Positions 19,019-26,127 of a stretch of DNA of 64,000 nucleotides are shown here, in pieces (within the stretch, counting starts at the first letter, position 1; the number at the start of each line of letters is the position of its first letter). The position numbers were made by a program, and so were the translations under genes. The notes under the pieces are model-generated. The model did no database searches and had not been told where the DNA came from. It saw only the letters and a program-made list of their open reading frames with translations. Origin of the DNA: ZC4RG30 sp049841155 (GTDB lineage: Bacteria > Pseudomonadota > Gammaproteobacteria > Steroidobacterales > Steroidobacteraceae); assembly GCA_049841155.1 (NCBI GenBank), contig JASGHI010000004.1:186001-250000 (forward strand), in the 5' to 3' direction.

Positions 19019-19441
19019 TTAGTGGACCTCCACCGGCACCCGCTTGGCCGCCACCTCGGGCTGCTTGGGGATCGAAACCTCCAGCACGCCGTGGGTGAAC
19101 TTGGCCTTGATGGCATCGGCCTGCACGTTCTCCGGCAGGGCGAAGCGCCGCGTGAAGCTGCCGGACACGCGCTCGATGCGCTCGTAGCCGACATTCGCCT
19201 CGCGCTTTTCCGCCTTGCGCTCGCCGCGCAGCGTCAGCACGCCTTTTTCCGCCGTCACTTCGATGTCCTCCGGCGTCACGCCCGGCAGATCGGCCTGCAC
19301 CACGAAGCGGCCGGCTTCCTCGCGCACGTCCACGGGCGGGATGAAAGCCACGTCGGTGGGCTGCGCACCAGACACCAGACCATCGAAGTCGCGGCTCAGC
19401 CGGTTCAGCAGGCCCCAGGGCTCACGGATCGCAATGTTCAT
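19019..19441 (-). CDS. Small heat shock protein (Hsp20/alpha-crystallin)
   Basis: Hsp20 proteins hold unfolding proteins in a refoldable state. The product has 140 residues. The alpha-crystallin domain runs from about residue 32 to 132 with FIPPVDVREEAGRFVVQADL, GVLTLRGERKAEK and the signature GVLEVSIPK. The amino terminus MNIAIREPWGLLNRLSRDFD is short, as in class A Hsp20. GGAGGAG about eight bases upstream of the ATG is a strong ribosome binding site. Heat-shock sigma control is plausible; only a partial match was found upstream. Confidence 0.93.
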   Translation of the reverse strand: MNIAIREPWGLLNRLSRDFDGLVSGAQPTDVAFIPPVDVREEAGRFVVQADLPGVTPEDIEVTAEKGVLTLRGERKAEKREANVGYERIERVSGSFTRRFALPENVQADAIKAKFTHGVLEVSIPKQPEVAAKRVPVEVH

Positions 19442-19717
19442 TCGGGTCTCTCCTCCAATTCGTCAATGAGTCGTCGATGACCCTGATTTGCGGATGGCCG
19501 CGCGGCTTTCAAGAGGTGCCGGAAGCGGCTGCTCGAGGCCGTGCGGCTGTGGATAGCCTGTGGGAGGGCTGTGCATCGCGGCTACTATAGGTTGATCGCT
19601 GCAGCCCGCTGCAGATTGCGGCCTCGGCAGTGGTTGCAAATGTAAAAAAGCCGCACGATGTAAATATCCATATGATTTTAAATAAAAAAATAGGAACTGA
19701 TGATTCCAGAATTCGTC

Positions 19718-19746
19718 TTGACGCTGCCCGGCGCCGAATTTACCTT
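19718..19746 (+). promoter_or_regulatory. Candidate promoter of nrdJa-nrdJb
   Basis: TTGACG (five of six to the -35 consensus) is followed after exactly 17 bases by TACCTT (three of six to the -10 consensus). The predicted start point would fall about ten bases further, at the NrdR-box candidate, which is where a repressor site would be expected. Confidence 0.4.
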
Positions 19747-19756
19747 CGCTATTCCG

Positions 19757-19772
19757 GCACAACATCTTGTGC
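19757..19772. promoter_or_regulatory. Candidate NrdR box upstream of nrdJa
   Basis: GCACAACATCTTGTGC is a 16-base near-palindrome (six-base arms) matching the published NrdR-box pattern acaCwAtATaTwGtgt at 12 of 16 positions, including every strongly conserved one. NrdR represses ribonucleotide reductase genes when dATP is high. It lies about 50 bases before the nrdJa ATG and just after the promoter candidate. NrdR sites usually come in pairs; a second good copy was not found. Confidence 0.6.
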
Positions 19773-19820
19773 CCGGGATCATTTGACGACCGTTGCCCCA
19801 GGGAGCAGTACAAGAGACCC

Positions 19821-21992
19821 ATGAACAGTGTGGTGAAGCTCGTGCCCAAGCGTGTGGACAGCATCCCCTTCCAGGAAGCCTCCCTGGACATCTGGGACAA
19901 GAAATACCGCCTCGCCTCCAAGACTGGCGAGCCGCTCGACAAGACCATGGACGACACCTACCGGCGCGTGGCCCGCACGCTGGCCGATGTCGAGCGTCCG
20001 GCCGCGCGCGAGCAGTGGAACGAGCGTTTCCTGTGGGCGCTGCGCAAGGGCGCCATCCCCGCCGGCCGCGTCACCTCCAACGCCGGCGCCTGGGAGCACA
20101 AGCCCGCCACCTCCACCATCAACTGCACCGTGTCCGGTTCGATCCGCGATTCCATGGACGACATCCTCGGCAAGGTGCATGAGGCGGGCCTCACGCTGAA
20201 GGCCGGCTGCGGCATCGGCTATGAATTCTCCACGCTGCGTCCGCGCGGCGCGTACGTGAGCGGCGCCGGCGCCTACACCTCCGGCCCGCTGTCGTTCATG
20301 GATATCTACGACAAGATGTGTTTCACCGTGTCGTCGGCCGGCGGCCGCCGCGGCGCGCAGATGGGCACCTTCGATGTCGGCCATCCCGACGTGATGGAGT
20401 TCATCCGCGCCAAGCGCGAGAGCGGCCGCCTGCGGCAGTTCAACCTCTCGCTGCTGATCACCGACGAGTTCATGCAGGCGGTGCGCGACAACACCGACTG
20501 GAAGCTGGCCTTCCCAGTGCGCGAGAAGGAGTTCGAAGGCGACCGCGCGCAGCTTGCCGACGCGGCGAAATACGTGTGGCGCGAGTGGCCCACGCACGAT
20601 GGCTACATCGTCAACGACGCGGGCCTGGTCGCCTGCAAGATCTACAAGACCATGCCGGCGCGCCGCATGTGGGACGTCATCATGACTTCCACCTACGACT
20701 TCGCCGAGCCCGGCTTCATCCTCATCGACCGCGTCAACGAGATGAACAACAACTGGTGGTGCGAGAACATCCGCGCCACCAACCCCTGCGGCGAGCAGCC
20801 GCTGCCGCCTTATGGTTCCTGCCTGCTGGGCTCGGTGAACCTCACGCGCTTCGTCATCGATCCGTTCACGCCCGATGCACGCTTCGACTGGGATGAATAC
20901 CGCGAAGTGGTGCGCGTGTTCACGCGCATGCTCGACAACGTGGTGGAAGTGAACGGCCTGCCGCTGGAGCAGCAGCGCAACGAGATCATGCGCAAGCGCC
21001 GCCATGGCATGGGCTTCCTCGGTCTCGGCAGCACCTTCACGCTGCTGGGCATGAAATACGGTTCGCCCGAGTCGGTGAAGTTCGCCGAGGACGTATCGCG
21101 CGAGATGGCGCTGGCCGGCTGGGAAGCGGGCCTGGAGCTGGCGCGCGAAAAGGGTCCCGCACCCATCATGAACGAGGAGTTCGAAGTCACCGCCGAGATG
21201 CTGCGCAAGCGTCCCGAGATGAAGGCCGACGGCTGGAACGTGGGCTCGAAGATCGCCGGCCGTGTGCTGCATGCGCGCTACAGCCGTTACATGCAGCGCG
21301 TGGCCAAGGTTGCACCGCAGCTGGTGGACCAGCTCGCGCAGGTGGGCGCGCGCTTCACGCACCACACCTCCATCGCGCCCACCGGCACCATCTCGCTGTC
21401 GCTGGCGAACAATGCCAGCAATGGCATCGAGCCTTCCTTCGCGCATCACTACTTCCGCAACGTGATCCGCGAAGGCCGCAAGACCAAGGAGAAGGTGGAC
21501 GTATTCTCGTTCGAGCTGCTGGCCTATCGGGAGCTCGTGAACAAGGACGCCATGCCCAACGCTCTTGATGCCGGCAAGAAGCTGCCGGACTACTTCACCG
21601 TGGCCGACGACGTGACGCCTTCGCAGCACGTGGACATCCAGGCCGCCGCGCAGATCTGGGTGGATTCCTCCATCTCCAAGACCGCGAACGTGCCGACGGA
21701 TTATCCCTACGAGCAGTTCAAGGACATCTACCGCTACGCGCACGAGAAGGGTCTGAAGGGCTGCACCACCTTCCGCTTCAACCCCGAAGCCTTCCAGGGC
21801 GTGCTGGTGAAGGAAGAGGATCTGAAGAACACCAAGTACGTGTTCACGCTGGAGGATGGCAGCGAAGTCGAAGTGGCCGGTGACGAGCAGATCGAGTACG
21901 ACGGCGAGATGCACAGCGCCGCCAATCTCTTCGATGCCCTCAAGGAAGGGTATTACGGCAAATACCAGACCTCCACGACCGAGACGCATTGA
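19821..21992 (+). CDS. nrdJ: Adenosylcobalamin-dependent ribonucleotide reductase, class II, large part (NrdJa)
   Basis: This enzyme reduces ribonucleotides to deoxyribonucleotides with a B12-derived thiyl radical and does not need oxygen. The product is 723 residues. Substrate-site Cys102 lies in INCTVSGSI. The radical-site motif NPCGEQPL has Cys323 and Glu325. APTGTISLSLANNASNGIEP and the late SKTANVPTDYPYEQF are class II signatures. The ATG is chosen because the match to the family begins nearby and AAGAGA precedes it. The carboxy-terminal cysteine pair needed for re-reduction is not here but in the next gene, the split NrdJa/NrdJb arrangement known from Pseudomonas aeruginosa. Confidence 0.95.
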   Translation: MNSVVKLVPKRVDSIPFQEASLDIWDKKYRLASKTGEPLDKTMDDTYRRVARTLADVERPAAREQWNERFLWALRKGAIPAGRVTSNAGAWEHKPATSTINCTVSGSIRDSMDDILGKVHEAGLTLKAGCGIGYEFSTLRPRGAYVSGAGAYTSGPLSFMDIYDKMCFTVSSAGGRRGAQMGTFDVGHPDVMEFIRAKRESGRLRQFNLSLLITDEFMQAVRDNTDWKLAFPVREKEFEGDRAQLADAAKYVWREWPTHDGYIVNDAGLVACKIYKTMPARRMWDVIMTSTYDFAEPGFILIDRVNEMNNNWWCENIRATNPCGEQPLPPYGSCLLGSVNLTRFVIDPFTPDARFDWDEYREVVRVFTRMLDNVVEVNGLPLEQQRNEIMRKRRHGMGFLGLGSTFTLLGMKYGSPESVKFAEDVSREMALAGWEAGLELAREKGPAPIMNEEFEVTAEMLRKRPEMKADGWNVGSKIAGRVLHARYSRYMQRVAKVAPQLVDQLAQVGARFTHHTSIAPTGTISLSLANNASNGIEPSFAHHYFRNVIREGRKTKEKVDVFSFELLAYRELVNKDAMPNALDAGKKLPDYFTVADDVTPSQHVDIQAAAQIWVDSSISKTANVPTDYPYEQFKDIYRYAHEKGLKGCTTFRFNPEAFQGVLVKEEDLKNTKYVFTLEDGSEVEVAGDEQIEYDGEMHSAANLFDALKEGYYGKYQTSTTETH

Positions 21993-22000
21993 GCAGCGCC

Positions 22001-22693
22001 ATGAAGATCGAGAAGAAGATCGTCAAATACCGTGTCCGCAAGGCCGAAGAGAAGGCTGCGGAGGTTGCCAAGTCCGCTCCGGTGAAGGAGAGCGCCAAGG
22101 TCGTGCGCCTCACGGAGGAGTATCAGCGTCCCGAGATGCTGATCGGCTCCACCTACAAGATCAAGACGCCGGTGTCCGACCATGCGATGTACGTGACCAT
22201 CAACGACATCCTGCTCAATGAGGGCACCGAGTACGAATCGCGCCGTCCCTTCGAGATCTTCATCAATTCGAAGAACCTGGATCATTACCAGTGGATCGTT
22301 GCGCTCACCCGCGTGATCTCGGCCGTGTTCCGCAAGGGCGGCGACGTGACCTTCCTCGTCGAGGAGCTCAAGGCCGTGTTCGATCCGCGCGGCGGTTACT
22401 GGCAGCCGGGCGGCAAGTTCATGCCTTCGATCATTGCCGAGCTCGGGTATGTCATCGAGAAGCATCTGCAGTTCATTGGATTGCTGCGGCCTGCGGAGCT
22501 GGATGAGCACCAGAAGAAGCTCATCGAGGAGAAGCGGGCCGAGTTCGAAGCGCGGCAGAAGCAGCAGGATGCGTTCTCGCGTAGTGATTTCCCGGAGGGC
22601 GCTCAGTTGTGTAGCAAGTGCAGCACCGCCGCCGTGGTCATGATGGATGGGTGCATGACCTGCCTGAACTGCGGGGATTCGAAGTGCGGGTGA
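22001..22693 (+). CDS. Class II ribonucleotide reductase, small C-terminal part (NrdJb)
   Basis: The product is 230 residues and supplies the carboxy-terminal part of split class II reductases. It contains the TSCPD-like domain (YKIKTPVSDHAMYVTINDI, RPFEIFINSKNLDHYQW) and a Cys-rich tail: Cys204-x2-Cys207, Cys218-x2-Cys221-x2-Cys224 and Cys229. These would provide the thiol shuttle and possibly a zinc site. It starts eight bases after the nrdJa stop, so the two are co-expressed. The ATG at 22001 is preferred to a TTG overlapping the nrdJa stop. It is the last native gene before the cassette array. Confidence 0.88.
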   Translation: MKIEKKIVKYRVRKAEEKAAEVAKSAPVKESAKVVRLTEEYQRPEMLIGSTYKIKTPVSDHAMYVTINDILLNEGTEYESRRPFEIFINSKNLDHYQWIVALTRVISAVFRKGGDVTFLVEELKAVFDPRGGYWQPGGKFMPSIIAELGYVIEKHLQFIGLLRPAELDEHQKKLIEEKRAEFEARQKQQDAFSRSDFPEGAQLCSKCSTAAVVMMDGCMTCLNCGDSKCG

Positions 22694-22741
22694 GGTAGGC
22701 TGCGGCGCGCAAGGAAGCGGATTGATACAGAAGAAATCAGC

Positions 22742-22766
22742 AAGCCCGTACCGAGAGGACGGGCTT
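22742..22766 (+). terminator. Terminator after nrdJb
   Basis: AAGCCCGT / ACGGGCTT form an eight-base-pair stem with a nine-base loop, about 50 bases after the nrdJb stop. The following U-tract is weak (CCGCATTTC). It would separate the nrd operon from the cassette array. Confidence 0.55.
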
Positions 22767-22845
22767 CCGCATTTCTGGGGTTTGGAAGAATGTTATGCCG
22801 GTAGTTTGGCGGTCTAAGTAGTAGTTAGGCGACTCGGAGGCGTGG

Positions 22846-23340
22846 ATGCCAGGACTCTTCGATCTCCTCACGGCTGAGGATCTCTGTGCCAAGTTGCACC
22901 ATGACTATCGGCGGCTCAAGCTGCAGCCCAGCGACGTATTCGCCGCTTTCGACTTCCTTGTGACGGCATGGCATCTCCTCGAATGGAGGTACCCGGGAAA
23001 GTCTGCTCGCACTGATCGGGAAGATCTGATGCGACTGCATCCAGTGCTTGGCGTGTGTGAGCATCTTTGTGTCGCGGGGAAGCACTACGACCCCACGAAT
23101 CCTAAGCTTCAGGCCGTGAGCGGCTCGTTCCGAAAGTCGGCCTGGAAGCGTGGGGTTTGGGCTTCGGGAGTCTGGGCCAGTGGGGTCTGGCAGGACGAAC
23201 TTGTCATAGATCTCGCTGGCCCCGCGAGGGAGGCGCTCGGTGACTCCATTACAATGGGTCGCCTCGCCGACCTTGCAATGGATTTTTGGAGTGGGCCGGG
23301 CGGATGTCCGAAGGAGAGCCATGTATCTGGGGTCGCCTAA
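22846..23340 (+). CDS. Cassette 1: unknown protein with GVWAS repeats
   Basis: I do not recognise the family. The product is 164 residues, soluble, with no signal peptide. The first hundred residues are helical and rich in Leu, Trp and His (VFAAFDFLVTAWHLLEWRYP). A short tandem repeat follows at 103-115, GVWASGVWASGVW, in which the repeat unit resembles one coil of a pentapeptide-repeat structure, then a mixed carboxy terminus. GGAGG lies five bases before the ATG, 16 bases after the first core site. The stop TAA directly precedes the attC. Confidence 0.7.
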   Translation: MPGLFDLLTAEDLCAKLHHDYRRLKLQPSDVFAAFDFLVTAWHLLEWRYPGKSARTDREDLMRLHPVLGVCEHLCVAGKHYDPTNPKLQAVSGSFRKSAWKRGVWASGVWASGVWQDELVIDLAGPAREALGDSITMGRLADLAMDFWSGPGGCPKESHVSGVA

Positions 23341-23346
23341 TCCGTC

Positions 23347-23472
23347 GCCTAACTCTGCGCTGCAGCGGTCCGTGAGCGATAAAGTGCAGGCGCGCAGGCA
23401 GCGCGAGGGTGATTCTGCGCTACCTGCGCGCTCCAACCGTCGGCGAGCGGCCGCTGAGCTTAATAGTTAGCC
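23347..23472 (+). repeat. attC site 1 (126 bases)
   Basis: It begins GCCTAAC and ends GTTAGCC. The outer arms pair imperfectly: CTAACTCTGCGCTGCAGCGG against the complement of GCGGCCGCTGAGCTTAATAG. The interior contains GATAAAGTGC, shared with two other sites. TCTGCGCT occurs twice (23354 and 23414), which matters for the origin of site 5. Confidence 0.82.
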
Positions 23473-23496
23473 AGCACCAAGTGGGGGTTGCATAAG

Positions 23497-24204
23497 ATGC
23501 ATGACGTCACTTTTGTTTTGATACCAGGCGCCGGTGGGAGTTCGTGGTACTGGCATCTTCTCGAGCCGGAATTGCGCCAGCTCGGATGTGAAGTGATATC
23601 GGTCGAGCTTCCAGCGGCCAATGATTCCGCTGGGCTTGCCGACTACGCTACAGCGGTAGTCCGAGCCGTCGGAAAGCCGAAGTCGCGGCGCTTGGTTCTC
23701 GTGGCTCAATCACTCGGTGGCTTCACGGCTCCTCTGGTCTTGGAACAGATCCCAGTCTCAATGCTTGTGTTTGTCAATGCGATGATCCCCAAGCCGGGCG
23801 AGACACCTGGAGGATGGTGGAGAGATACCGACTACCAAGCGGCCAAGCGAGAGCAAAACCGTCGCGACGGCCGTGGTGCCGATGAGCCGTTTGATCCAAT
23901 GTTCGAGTTCTTCCATGATGTGCCGCAGCCGGTGATTGACGAGGCTTGGGCGCAAGGCGAGCCTCGTCAGTCCGATGCAGTGTTCGCTTCAAGGTGCGAC
24001 TTTTCAGCCTGGCCAACCATACCGGTTCGGGTCCTCGTCGGTCGCGACGATCGGTTCTTTCCGGCCGAGTTCCAGAAACGTGTGGCGCGCGAACGTCTCG
24101 GAGTTGCTGCAGACGAGATGCCTGGTGGTCATTTGGTTGCACTCAGTCAACCCGCAGAGCTGTCGGCAAGGCTGATTGAATACTTGGAGAGCCCTGCTGA
24201 CTAA
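23497..24204 (+). CDS. Cassette 2: alpha/beta hydrolase
   Basis: The product is 235 residues with an alpha/beta-hydrolase fold. The oxyanion region FVLIPGAGGSSWYWHLLEP is followed by the nucleophile elbow AQSLGG (Ser72). The acid is Asp184 or Asp185 in VGRDDRFF and the base is His212 in PGGHLVAL. Esterases and haloperoxidase-like hydrolases share this layout; the substrate cannot be read from sequence. The ATG at 23497 follows a GTGGGGG stretch. Its stop TAA lies inside the opening box of the next attC, the tight packing typical of cassettes. Confidence 0.88.
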   Translation: MHDVTFVLIPGAGGSSWYWHLLEPELRQLGCEVISVELPAANDSAGLADYATAVVRAVGKPKSRRLVLVAQSLGGFTAPLVLEQIPVSMLVFVNAMIPKPGETPGGWWRDTDYQAAKREQNRRDGRGADEPFDPMFEFFHDVPQPVIDEAWAQGEPRQSDAVFASRCDFSAWPTIPVRVLVGRDDRFFPAEFQKRVARERLGVAADEMPGGHLVALSQPAELSARLIEYLESPAD

Positions 24205-24295
24205 CATTTCGCTCCAACGGGCAATTGACCCGGTCGCCGACTTGCTTCCGCAAGCCGCCGCCCACGTCAACTGCCGCTGAGCTCCGGAGTTAGAG
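24199..24295 (+). repeat. attC site 2 (97 bases)
   Basis: It opens with GACTAAC, which contains the stop codon of the hydrolase gene, and closes with GTTAGAG. CTAACATTTCGCTCCAACGG pairs imperfectly with the complement of GCCGCTGAGCTCCGGAGTTAG. The interior differs from that of site 1. Confidence 0.78.
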
Positions 24296-24308
24296 GGCAC
24301 AGACACGT

Positions 24309-24722
24309 ATGCGCTGGGTTCAAGAAGACTTCACTCTGACCGACAACGCCAGTCGCATTGACCTGGCTGCCACTAAGACTCTCTTGCAAAACACCTATTG
24401 GGGCGTGCGTCGCCCACCAGACGTAGTGGAGCGCATGATTCGACACTCCCTGCCGTTCGTGCTGCTGCACAATGATGTGCAGATCGGCTTTGGGCGCGCT
24501 GTCACTGATTACACGGTCTTCACCTGGATCGCTGATGTCGTCATTGACTCTGCCTACCAGCGCCGCGGACTGGGTAAGTGGATGATGGCATGCATTGCTC
24601 AGCATCCCGACATTAAGCATACGCAGATGGTCCTTCAGACCCGCGATGCGCATAGCCTGTATGAGAAGTATGGCTTTTCTGGAAACCCGGCCTTGATGAG
24701 CACGAAGGTGGAGGGTCTATGA
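24309..24722 (+). CDS. Cassette 3: GNAT-family N-acetyltransferase
   Basis: The product is 137 residues, a single GNAT domain. The acetyl-CoA pyrophosphate-binding motif QRRGLG is at 84-89 after the beta-4 strand WIADVVIDSAY. The end has the usual LYEKYGF segment. The acceptor is unknown; small GNATs are common integron-cassette cargo and may modify small molecules or proteins. The ATG starts 14 bases after the previous core site. Confidence 0.9.
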   Translation: MRWVQEDFTLTDNASRIDLAATKTLLQNTYWGVRRPPDVVERMIRHSLPFVLLHNDVQIGFGRAVTDYTVFTWIADVVIDSAYQRRGLGKWMMACIAQHPDIKHTQMVLQTRDAHSLYEKYGFSGNPALMSTKVEGL

Positions 24723-24738
24723 GACTCGCGGGTGCGCC

Positions 24739-24873
24739 CTCTAACAACCTGTTGCAGCGATCTGTGAGCGATAAAGTGCTTGGCCGCGGGCGAGGACGCG
24801 CTTCGCTTGCACAGCTCATGAGCGCCCGCGTGCTAAAACGCACGCGGGCGGTCGCTGAACAGGGACGTTAGGC
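24739..24873 (+). repeat. attC site 3 (135 bases)
   Basis: It opens with CTCTAAC and closes with the perfect core GTTAGGC. CTAACAACCTGTTGCAGCGA pairs with the complement of TCGCTGAACAGGGACGTTAG. It carries the GATAAAGTGC motif of sites 1 and 4 at the same distance from the opening arm. It is the longest and best formed of the set. Confidence 0.85.
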
Positions 24874-24941
24874 GACGAGTGCTCACTTCACACGCGGGCG
24901 ACGACTAGAATCCCTACGTTGCCTCTCACGGAGGATGGCTA

Positions 24942-25190
24942 ATGAGCGAATCTCCACCCGACTTCTGGTTTCCTGCCAAGTCCTATGGTTGGGGTTGGGG
25001 GTTGCCCGTTAAGTGGCAGGGTTGGCTCGTTCTCCTCGGATACTTCGGAGGGACGTTCTGGGGAATCCAGCACTTCAAGGCTGAACGCGACGTGCGCCTA
25101 GTGTATGTCGGGGTTATCACGGTGATCTTGGTCGTGGTTGTGTATATAAAGGGAGAGCGCCCCGCCAAGTGGCGATGGGGCGGAAAGTAG
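24942..25190 (+). CDS. Cassette 4: small membrane protein
   Basis: The product is 82 residues with two hydrophobic segments, at about 28-42 (WLVLLGYFGGTFWGI) and 52-68 (RLVYVGVITVILVVVVY), a Trp/Gly-rich amino terminus and a positive carboxy end. GGAGG about ten bases before the ATG is a good ribosome binding site. No family is recognised. It has no signal for secretion beyond the helices, so it probably sits in the inner membrane. Confidence 0.7.
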   Translation: MSESPPDFWFPAKSYGWGWGLPVKWQGWLVLLGYFGGTFWGIQHFKAERDVRLVYVGVITVILVVVVYIKGERPAKWRWGGK

Positions 25191-25227
25191 AGCTTCAGAA
25201 GGTCTTGCTCCCTTTGCTAAGAACGTC

Positions 25228-25312
25228 GCCTAACTCTGCGTTGCAGCGGACAGGGGAACGATAAAGTGCACGCGCCCGACTGCCCGGCTACCCTTTGACC
25301 TTAACGCTTGGC
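25228..25312 (+). repeat. attC site 4 (85 bases, degenerate end)
   Basis: The opening GCCTAACTCTGCGTTGCAGCGG is almost identical to site 1, and GATAAAGTGC is present. The closing core is degenerate: GCTTGGC in place of GTTAGGC. The second arm pairs poorly, so recombination at this site may be weak. Confidence 0.65.
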
Positions 25313-25390
25313 TGAAGCGGCAAACACTTGGCATTGCAAATATCGGGGTCTGCCGACAAGCTAAGCGCTATTGCAATTCGGAGACGCTGA

Positions 25391-25567
25391 ATGGGCTTCC
25401 ACCTCGTATTGGGCATTGTCCTTGGCTCTGCTCTTGGAGCAGTCGTCGGCGTTTTGTTCGGGAACATTGGGCTCGGTGTCGCTCTCGGAACGGGTATTGG
25501 CATTGCCTTGTCGGTCGTGTTCTATAGCACTCGGGCTGCTCGTCATGCATCGAAAGGCGGCGCCTAG
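25391..25567 (+). CDS. Cassette 5: 58-residue Gly-rich membrane protein
   Basis: This gene is below usual length cut-offs. The product begins MGFHLVLGIVLGSALGAVVG and continues as a second hydrophobic stretch, with glycines spaced every three to four residues (glycine-zipper-like), then a basic tail STRAARHASKGGA. CGGAGA about eight bases before the ATG is a good ribosome binding site. It is the only credible gene between the fourth and fifth core-type sites. Glycine-zipper peptides pack tightly in membranes; a specific role is unknown. Confidence 0.6.
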   Translation: MGFHLVLGIVLGSALGAVVGVLFGNIGLGVALGTGIGIALSVVFYSTRAARHASKGGA

Positions 25568-25619
25568 TCGACGCGCGCGGTTGCAACTGCTTGTTGGACC
25601 GCCTTGCTAATTGGGTGTC

Positions 25620-25685
25620 GCCTAACTCTGCGCTACCCTCGCGCTCCAATCATGGGCGCGCGGCCGATGAGCTTGGTGGTCAGGT
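25620..25685 (+). repeat. attC site 5 (66 bases, internal deletion)
   Basis: It opens GCCTAACTCTGCGCT and closes GTCAGGT (a two-mismatch core). After TCTGCGCT the next 51 bases align without gaps to the last 51 bases of site 1 at 38 positions. The site therefore looks like a site-1 type attC that lost 60 bases between its two TCTGCGCT copies, removing one arm. Confidence 0.65.
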
Positions 25686-25703
25686 GACAGAGAAGCCTTT
25701 TTC

Positions 25704-26108
25704 GTGAGCAAGCACTCCGGATCCTGTCTCTGCTCAGCCGTCGCCTTCGAGGTCGAAGGAGATTTCGAGAGCTTCTACCTGTGTCATTGCGAGCGCTGCC
25801 GAAAGGACTCTGGGTCTGCACATGCAGCGAACCTGTTCTCGTCGACAGCCTCCTTGACGTGGCTCCGTGGCCAGGAGAAGGCCACGCAGTTCACTCTCCC
25901 GTCGACACGGCATAGCAGGACATTCTGTTCGATATGTGGGTCGGCGCTTCCTTCTCTCCAGATGAGCGGTGCGCTGCTGGTGGTTCCTGCCGGCAGCCTG
26001 GATGGCGAGGTTCCGGTTCGACCCACCGCCCACATTTTTGCTGCAAGCAGGGCCAACTGGGATCAGGATCTGGAAACCTTTCCATTCGTGGAGAAGCTGC
26101 CGCCGTGA
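25704..26108 (+). CDS. Cassette 6: GFA/CENP-V-family zinc protein
   Basis: The product is 134 residues. Cysteines in the GFA/CENP-V pattern are present: Cys8-x-Cys10 (GSCLCSAVAFEVEGD), Cys27-x-Cys29-x2-Cys32 (YLCHCERCRKDSG) and Cys75-x2-Cys78 (FCSICGSALPS). The family name derives from glutathione-dependent formaldehyde-activating enzyme, but many members have no proven activity. A GTG start is used, 18 bases after the core-like end of site 5; its ribosome binding site is weak. Confidence 0.88.
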   Translation: MSKHSGSCLCSAVAFEVEGDFESFYLCHCERCRKDSGSAHAANLFSSTASLTWLRGQEKATQFTLPSTRHSRTFCSICGSALPSLQMSGALLVVPAGSLDGEVPVRPTAHIFAASRANWDQDLETFPFVEKLPP

Positions 26109-26127
26109 CGTTTCCTCAGTCACGGTT

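Larger units (their letters stand above)
19442..19820. other. 379-base intergenic region between hsp20 and nrdJa
   Basis: No gene is seen here. The hsp20-proximal part contains, on the minus strand, CTTGAAA (19507-19513) followed nine bases later by CCATCC, a heat-shock-promoter-like pair with too short a spacer. A strongly AT-rich stretch at about 19630-19705, unlike the flanks, contains two A-runs. The nrdJa-proximal part holds a promoter candidate and an NrdR box, listed separately. No cobalamin riboswitch motif was recognised even though nrdJ encodes a B12 enzyme. Confidence 0.6.

Noticed and set aside
19492..19513. Heat-shock (sigma-32) promoter for hsp20
   Set aside because: CTTGAAA is perfect, but the spacer to CCATCC is only nine bases and the -10 is partial, so it is mentioned only in the intergenic entry.
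19442..19820. Cobalamin riboswitch before the B12-dependent nrdJa
   Set aside because: No B12-box-like conserved segment was found; an NrdR site explains the leader palindrome better.
19779..21989. Antisense open frame of about 736 codons opposite nrdJa
   Set aside because: It mirrors the whole nrdJa gene, is His/Val/Ala/Gly-rich without motifs, and is explained by high-GC codon bias on the coding strand.
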